Below are positions 60,166 through 64,000 of a stretch of 64,000 nt of DNA, one piece after another. Below the pieces are notes generated by a model. It saw only the letters and a program-made list of their open reading frames with translations, was not told the origin of the DNA and did no database searches. The stretch comes from Herpetosiphon llansteffanensis (GTDB lineage Bacteria > Chloroflexota > Chloroflexia > Chloroflexales > Herpetosiphonaceae), in contig NZ_PUBZ01000011.1 of NCBI RefSeq assembly GCF_003205875.1, positions 1-64,000 on the forward strand, given 5' to 3'. Position 1 is the stretch's first letter; the number at the start of each line of letters is the position of its first letter. The position numbers and the translations under genes are program-made.

Positions 60166-63100
60166 TCTGATTCTCACCCTGCGCGATGAGGCCACCAGCA
60201 AACTCGCCGCTGCTGGTGGCCAGCTTGCGTCCCTGAACGAGCAATCGACCCGCGCCGCCGCAACCGTGCAAACGTTGGCGGATAAATATCGGCTGGCGGG
60301 GCAATCCCAAGACCTCGTGGCGAAGTCAGTGACCGATCTCACGGGCAAGCAAGCCAAACTCGAAAGCACGATTGAGGCAACCACGCGCGCGCTGGAGCAG
60401 GAACGCGCCAAAGCCGACAGCAATGCCACCACCATTGCCACCTTAGAGCGCAGCATGGAGAAGCTGCAACAGCAAGCCCGCTCCACCAGTGACGCAATTG
60501 AGCGCAAAGTCATCAGTATCGAGAAGGCCAGCGTGAGCATGCGGCAGCTGGAGCAGCGCACGCTGACCGCCGCCGATGCCATGCGCCACGAAGACTCCGC
60601 CATGAGCGACGCGAAAGGCTCGATGGGCGGTCTCGCTGATGGCTTGATGGGCGTGGCCAAGGCCTATGTGGGGGTTGAGGCAGTCCGCAAGGTGGTGCAG
60701 TGGGGCAAAGAAGGGGCCGCGATCGAAGGCGTTGAGGAAGCCTTCGAGAACCTTGCCCGTAAATCCGGCATGTCCAGTACCACCTATCTCGCCGCCCTCA
60801 AAGACGCGAGCGCAGGCACGATTAGCGAAACCAATCTGATGATTGGGGCCAATAAGGCCGTCTTGCTCGCCGGTGATCGCCTGGCCAAAGATGTGCCGCA
60901 GCTGTTGGAGATTGCCCGAGCCGCGTCGAAAGCCACCGGCGAAGATATCAACTTCATGTTCGATTCGCTGGTGACGGGCCTCGCACGCAATAGCAAAATG
61001 ATCATCGACAACCTTGGGATCACGGTCGATGTGGCCAAGGCGAATGAGACCTACGCCAAATCCATTGGTAAAACCGCCGATGCGCTGAACGATCAGGAAA
61101 AGGCACTCGCCTTCCAACAAGCGGTCATGCAGAGCGGCCAGCAGATGATCAACGATGTTGGGGTCGATGTTGACTCCAACGCCGCCAAGATTGCCCGCGC
61201 GGAAGCCCATCTGGAAAACTTTGGCAACAGTTTGAAAGTCCTGGCTGGCGATATTGTGGGCTTCTTTGCCGAGGGCATTGATGTGCTGGATCGCCTCACC
61301 AGCCAAAACTTCACGGTCGCCCAGCGGCTGCATGAGGTGGACTATCTCGCTATCCAATCGGGCAAGAGCTTTGCCACCTATGAGCAGTCCTTAAAGGATC
61401 TGGATGCCACCGAGGGCATGGTCACCGAGCGTCAGTACCATTTGGCCGAAGCCTTCCTCAAAACGGGCATGGATGCCCAATCGGCCATGGATCGGGTGCG
61501 CAGTTTAGGCGATGCGTTTGTGCGCAAAGCCGAGGCGGCGGGACTCTCCAGCACCGCCATTGCCGATCTCGCGGTGCGCGCGGATACCCTGTCAGAAAAG
61601 AGTGAGCGGGCACGCGGGGCCGTCGAAGCCACGACCTTTGCCTTCAGTGCCGGATCAATCGATGCGACGATGTACCGCGATGCGCTCGATGCGATTGAGC
61701 AGCAAGTGGTACAAGATGAAATTGAACTGACACGCCTCGAATCGGCAACGTTGCTGGTCGCGAGCAGCACGCGCGAGGCAACCGCCAGCACCGATGAATT
61801 TACGGCGGCGGTTGAAGCCCATACCGATAGTCTCTACGCCAAAATCGATGCCACGATCGAAGCCAGTATGGAGCAGGAAACCCTTGCCCTCTTGACCCAA
61901 AACGCGCGCTTGGCTGCCGATGATCATATTGGCGCGCTGGCTGCCGAAACCGGCAGTCTCTACGATCTCGCCGCTGCCGCCCAAACGGCTGGCGATGCGC
62001 TCGCCTATAAAGCCTTGATGGAAGGCGCAGCTCAAATGCCGCGCAATACCACCGCAGCCCGCAATGAGCTGCGCGCCGAGGGCATCGACCCCCGCGATCA
62101 GCGCCAATACAAAGATGCGGTTGTCGATCGCTCGCAAGATTTGGTCAATCCCGCAGGCGCAGCTGCGCGGCAGCGCGAAGCCGAACGCCAAGCCGATGAA
62201 TTCAATCGCCACAATGCCGACCGTGTCCGCACGACACGCGGCACAACGCGGCGGAGCAGTGGCGGCGGTGGGAGCCGTGGGAATGGTGGCAGCCGCAACA
62301 GTGGCAAAACCGCCAGCGACCGCGAAGCCGAACAGCGCATCAAACAGGCCGAGCAAACCGAAGCCAAGATTGCGAAGGCGAAAGAGGATTTTCAGGAGAA
62401 GGCCGAACGGCTCACCCGTGATCACTATGCCACCGTGCGCAAGATTGAGGATGACTACCACCGCAAAGCACTGGCCGCTGAACAATCCTTCAATCGCCAA
62501 AAGTTTGCTGGCCAAGCCGATTTCTTGGAATCGGTCGCCGGCATGAACAAAGCGGATCGGGCAGAGGCGCTGCGCAAGCAAACGGAGGCATGGGACAAAG
62601 CCCAGGTGATGGCCCAAGCGGGACGCGCCAAAGAAGCCGATGCCTATCTGAAAGCGGCAGAAGAAGAAATTGAAGCGGATCAGCAACGCACCGATCGCAT
62701 GCGCCAGCTGCGTCAACAGTTGGCCGATGAAACGGCAGAATTGACCGCTGCCGATCGTGCCGATCTCGAAGAACAACTGCGGCTCTTGGAGAAAGCCGAT
62801 CAGATTAAGGATGACCTGGCGGCTAAACGCCTGAGCGACTTGGAAACGGCCAATGATAGCCTGAAAGCCGAACGCGATGAAGCCTTGGCCAGTGAGAACG
62901 CCGACTATAGCGAAGCCCAGGCGAAGCTGCGGGATGACTTTGCCGACACCATGCGCGGGATTGTCGACAAACAAACCGAACAATTGCAGGCCCATCAAAC
63001 GTGGGCCGATGCCACGATCGCGTTGTATGGCCTTGTCGCGAGCGCTGCGAGCAACGCCGCGAATGCCGCTGGTCGTGTCCCAAGCGGCACACCTGCACCT

Positions 63101-63541
63101 GGTGATGACGCAACCTACACCACACAGGATAAGGTCGAAGCCAGCTATGCCCTAGGCACCGGCGATCGGGGGTTGGCGCGCGATATGATCGTCCAAGCCC
63201 ACGCCCGCGAAATTATTGTTGACCCAACCCGCTCCGATGTGATTCGCAAAGCAGGCGGGATTGATTATCTGCTCAAACTGAGTGAAACCGAACGGGTCAA
63301 TCGGTCACGCCCCGATCGCCTACCCACCGTCACGCCCGCACCGCTGGTGCAACCAGCCCGACGTGACGCGCCCTCAATGCCCGCTGCAGCTGGGCCAACC
63401 AGCGTGGCCATTCAGGCAGGCGGTTTGACGCTTGCCCAAGTCGAAGCACTTATGCGCCGGATTCTGGCCCAAAACAATCAAGGGATGGGGCAACAGAGCC
63501 AGGTCCGGCAACGCATGAAATCCACCACGCTGATCCGGTAA
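60146..63541 (+). CDS. tail tape measure protein
   Basis: A 1131-aa, largely helical and coiled-coil protein that sets tail length. It starts VAEETLDLILTLRDEATSKL, with long Ala/Glu/Lys/Gln-rich helices, a hydrophobic patch near 160-190 and a Gly/Ser/Arg linker (TTRRSSGGGGSRGNGGSRN) near residue 710. GAGGAG at 60133-60138 favours the GTG at 60146 over the ATG at 60104; this start lies inside the end of the chaperone fusion frame, so they are coupled. No lysozyme or peptidase domain is evident. Confidence 0.88.
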   Translation: MAEETLDLILTLRDEATSKLAAAGGQLASLNEQSTRAAATVQTLADKYRLAGQSQDLVAKSVTDLTGKQAKLESTIEATTRALEQERAKADSNATTIATLERSMEKLQQQARSTSDAIERKVISIEKASVSMRQLEQRTLTAADAMRHEDSAMSDAKGSMGGLADGLMGVAKAYVGVEAVRKVVQWGKEGAAIEGVEEAFENLARKSGMSSTTYLAALKDASAGTISETNLMIGANKAVLLAGDRLAKDVPQLLEIARAASKATGEDINFMFDSLVTGLARNSKMIIDNLGITVDVAKANETYAKSIGKTADALNDQEKALAFQQAVMQSGQQMINDVGVDVDSNAAKIARAEAHLENFGNSLKVLAGDIVGFFAEGIDVLDRLTSQNFTVAQRLHEVDYLAIQSGKSFATYEQSLKDLDATEGMVTERQYHLAEAFLKTGMDAQSAMDRVRSLGDAFVRKAEAAGLSSTAIADLAVRADTLSEKSERARGAVEATTFAFSAGSIDATMYRDALDAIEQQVVQDEIELTRLESATLLVASSTREATASTDEFTAAVEAHTDSLYAKIDATIEASMEQETLALLTQNARLAADDHIGALAAETGSLYDLAAAAQTAGDALAYKALMEGAAQMPRNTTAARNELRAEGIDPRDQRQYKDAVVDRSQDLVNPAGAAARQREAERQADEFNRHNADRVRTTRGTTRRSSGGGGSRGNGGSRNSGKTASDREAEQRIKQAEQTEAKIAKAKEDFQEKAERLTRDHYATVRKIEDDYHRKALAAEQSFNRQKFAGQADFLESVAGMNKADRAEALRKQTEAWDKAQVMAQAGRAKEADAYLKAAEEEIEADQQRTDRMRQLRQQLADETAELTAADRADLEEQLRLLEKADQIKDDLAAKRLSDLETANDSLKAERDEALASENADYSEAQAKLRDDFADTMRGIVDKQTEQLQAHQTWADATIALYGLVASAASNAANAAGRVPSGTPAPGDDATYTTQDKVEASYALGTGDRGLARDMIVQAHAREIIVDPTRSDVIRKAGGIDYLLKLSETERVNRSRPDRLPTVTPAPLVQPARRDAPSMPAAAGPTSVAIQAGGLTLAQVEALMRRILAQNNQGMGQQSQVRQRMKSTTLIR

Positions 63542-63545
63542 CTGT

Positions 63546-63589
63546 CCGATAAGAGGTACATATATCTAGATATGTGCACCTCTTATCGG
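63546..63589. other. long hairpin between tape measure and next tail gene
   Basis: Two 21-nt arms (63546-63566 and 63569-63589), starting CCGATAAGAGGT and ending ACCTCTTATCGG, nearly perfect, with a 2-nt loop. No T-run follows. The ribosome site AAAAGGAAG of the next gene begins 7 bp later. Confidence 0.7.
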
Positions 63590-63608
63590 AATAGAAAAGG
63601 AAGAACCT

Positions 63609-64000
63609 ATGCCAACTACCCAACGCACCTGTTCGTTGATTGCCGGAACCGACACCTTTACCATTGGCGACCCCAGCGCGGGAGCCGATGCCACCTTTGT
63701 CTTGGGCGGTGGGGCCATTCCCAGCACCCACGATGATCGCCCGGTCGAAACCCAATGGCTGATTAATATTGTGGGCAGCACGGCGGCGGATGCCATGAGT
63801 CGCTTGCAAAAACTGGGGCGGATTCTGACCGCTGCAACCTACTACCGCACCGCCCCCGAGCTGTATGAAACGTTGCGGCCACGGGTGCTATTTCAGCCTT
63901 TTGGCAGTAATCGCAGCACACCGCTTGTGCGCAGTTTGCTCGATGCGGCGGTGCCGGATGTGCCTGCTGGCATAATTGATACCGATTTGCAAGCGATTCC
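63609..64000 (+). CDS. tail protein, partial (runs off the window)
   Basis: An open frame from ATG 63609 with AAAAGGAAG upstream, 130 codons to the window end without a stop. It begins PTTQRTCSLIAGTDTFTIGD and contains ETQWLINIVGSTAADAMSRL. Position after the tape measure suggests a distal tail or baseplate protein. No recognised domain. Confidence 0.65.
   Translation, partial: MPTTQRTCSLIAGTDTFTIGDPSAGADATFVLGGGAIPSTHDDRPVETQWLINIVGSTAADAMSRLQKLGRILTAATYYRTAPELYETLRPRVLFQPFGSNRSTPLVRSLLDAAVPDVPAGIIDTDLQAI

Larger units (their letters stand above)
35132..64000. mobile_element. siphovirus-type prophage, incomplete at right edge
   Basis: From just after tRNA-Asn copy 2 to the window end the genes are phage-type: Xre regulators, tyrosine integrase, holin, endolysin, terminase, portal, scaffold, coat, connector, tail tube, tail chaperones, tape measure. 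The left boundary at the tRNA is inferred from gene content; the right end and attR are beyond 64000. The late region is clearly richer in G+C than the host genes, while the regulator region and the gene at 39669 are AT-rich. A transposon splits the connector gene, so virion production is probably blocked. Confidence 0.88.

Noticed and set aside
61655-62998. 447-codon minus-strand open frame
   Set aside because: Antisense to the tape measure gene and without any family motif; a shadow of the coiled-coil codon pattern.

Overview
The window reads as chromosomal DNA of a filamentous Chloroflexota bacterium, most like Herpetosiphon. This is an inference from protein style (FHA-linked Ser/Thr kinase, BatA-like VWA protein, Csx15, nuoI-N block) and from intergenic spaces full of short wordy repeats; no database was searched.

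Region 1 (24-12255): a kinase/hydrolase pair on the minus strand, then a complete type III-B CRISPR effector operon on the plus strand: cmr2 (cas10, GGDD present, no HD domain), cmr3, cmr1, cmr4, cmr5, cmr6, then a CARF-HEPN RNase (Csx1/Csx2 type), a Can2/Card1-type CARF nuclease, and csx15. No array, cas1, cas2 or cas6 is in the window, so crRNAs must be supplied from elsewhere. The expected logic is: target RNA binding activates Cmr2 to make cyclic oligoadenylate, which switches on the two nucleases; Csx15 may degrade the signal.

Region 2 (12305-34818): ordinary chromosome. It holds a methyltransferase, a VWA membrane protein, a TPR/GspE-N-repeat protein, a CoA-disulfide reductase family enzyme, an acyltransferase, a sirtuin, a small unknown protein with a prophage paralogue, a ComM-type ATPase, an MsbA-like ABC exporter, Lon, the nuoI-J-K-L-M-N block of complex I, and a CobW-family zinc chaperone with a Zur-like operator.

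Region 3 (34959-64000): two tandem tRNA-Asn genes followed by a siphovirus-type prophage that runs off the right edge. It starts with a row of five small Xre-type regulator genes (one a double-HTH protein) divergent from three early genes and a tyrosine integrase. A very AT-rich minus-strand gene of unknown function follows. The late module is announced by a strong promoter with a terminator in its leader and contains lysis genes, terminase, portal, scaffold, coat, connector, tail tube, tail chaperones with a readable -1 frameshift (CCCAAAG), tape measure, and a partial tail gene.

Region 4 (48445-57625), inside region 3: a 9.2-kb Tn3-family transposon with 47-bp terminal inverted repeats has split the head-tail connector gene. 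It carries tnpA, a TnpI-type tyrosine recombinase with a candidate recombination site, and a heavy-metal cassette (CmtR sensor, HMA-CDF exporter, isoprenylcysteine methyltransferase-like protein, LspA, methyltransferase) plus GNAT, TauE/SafE and YtkA-like genes. There is no 5-bp target duplication, so the prophage is probably defective and the insertion rearranged.
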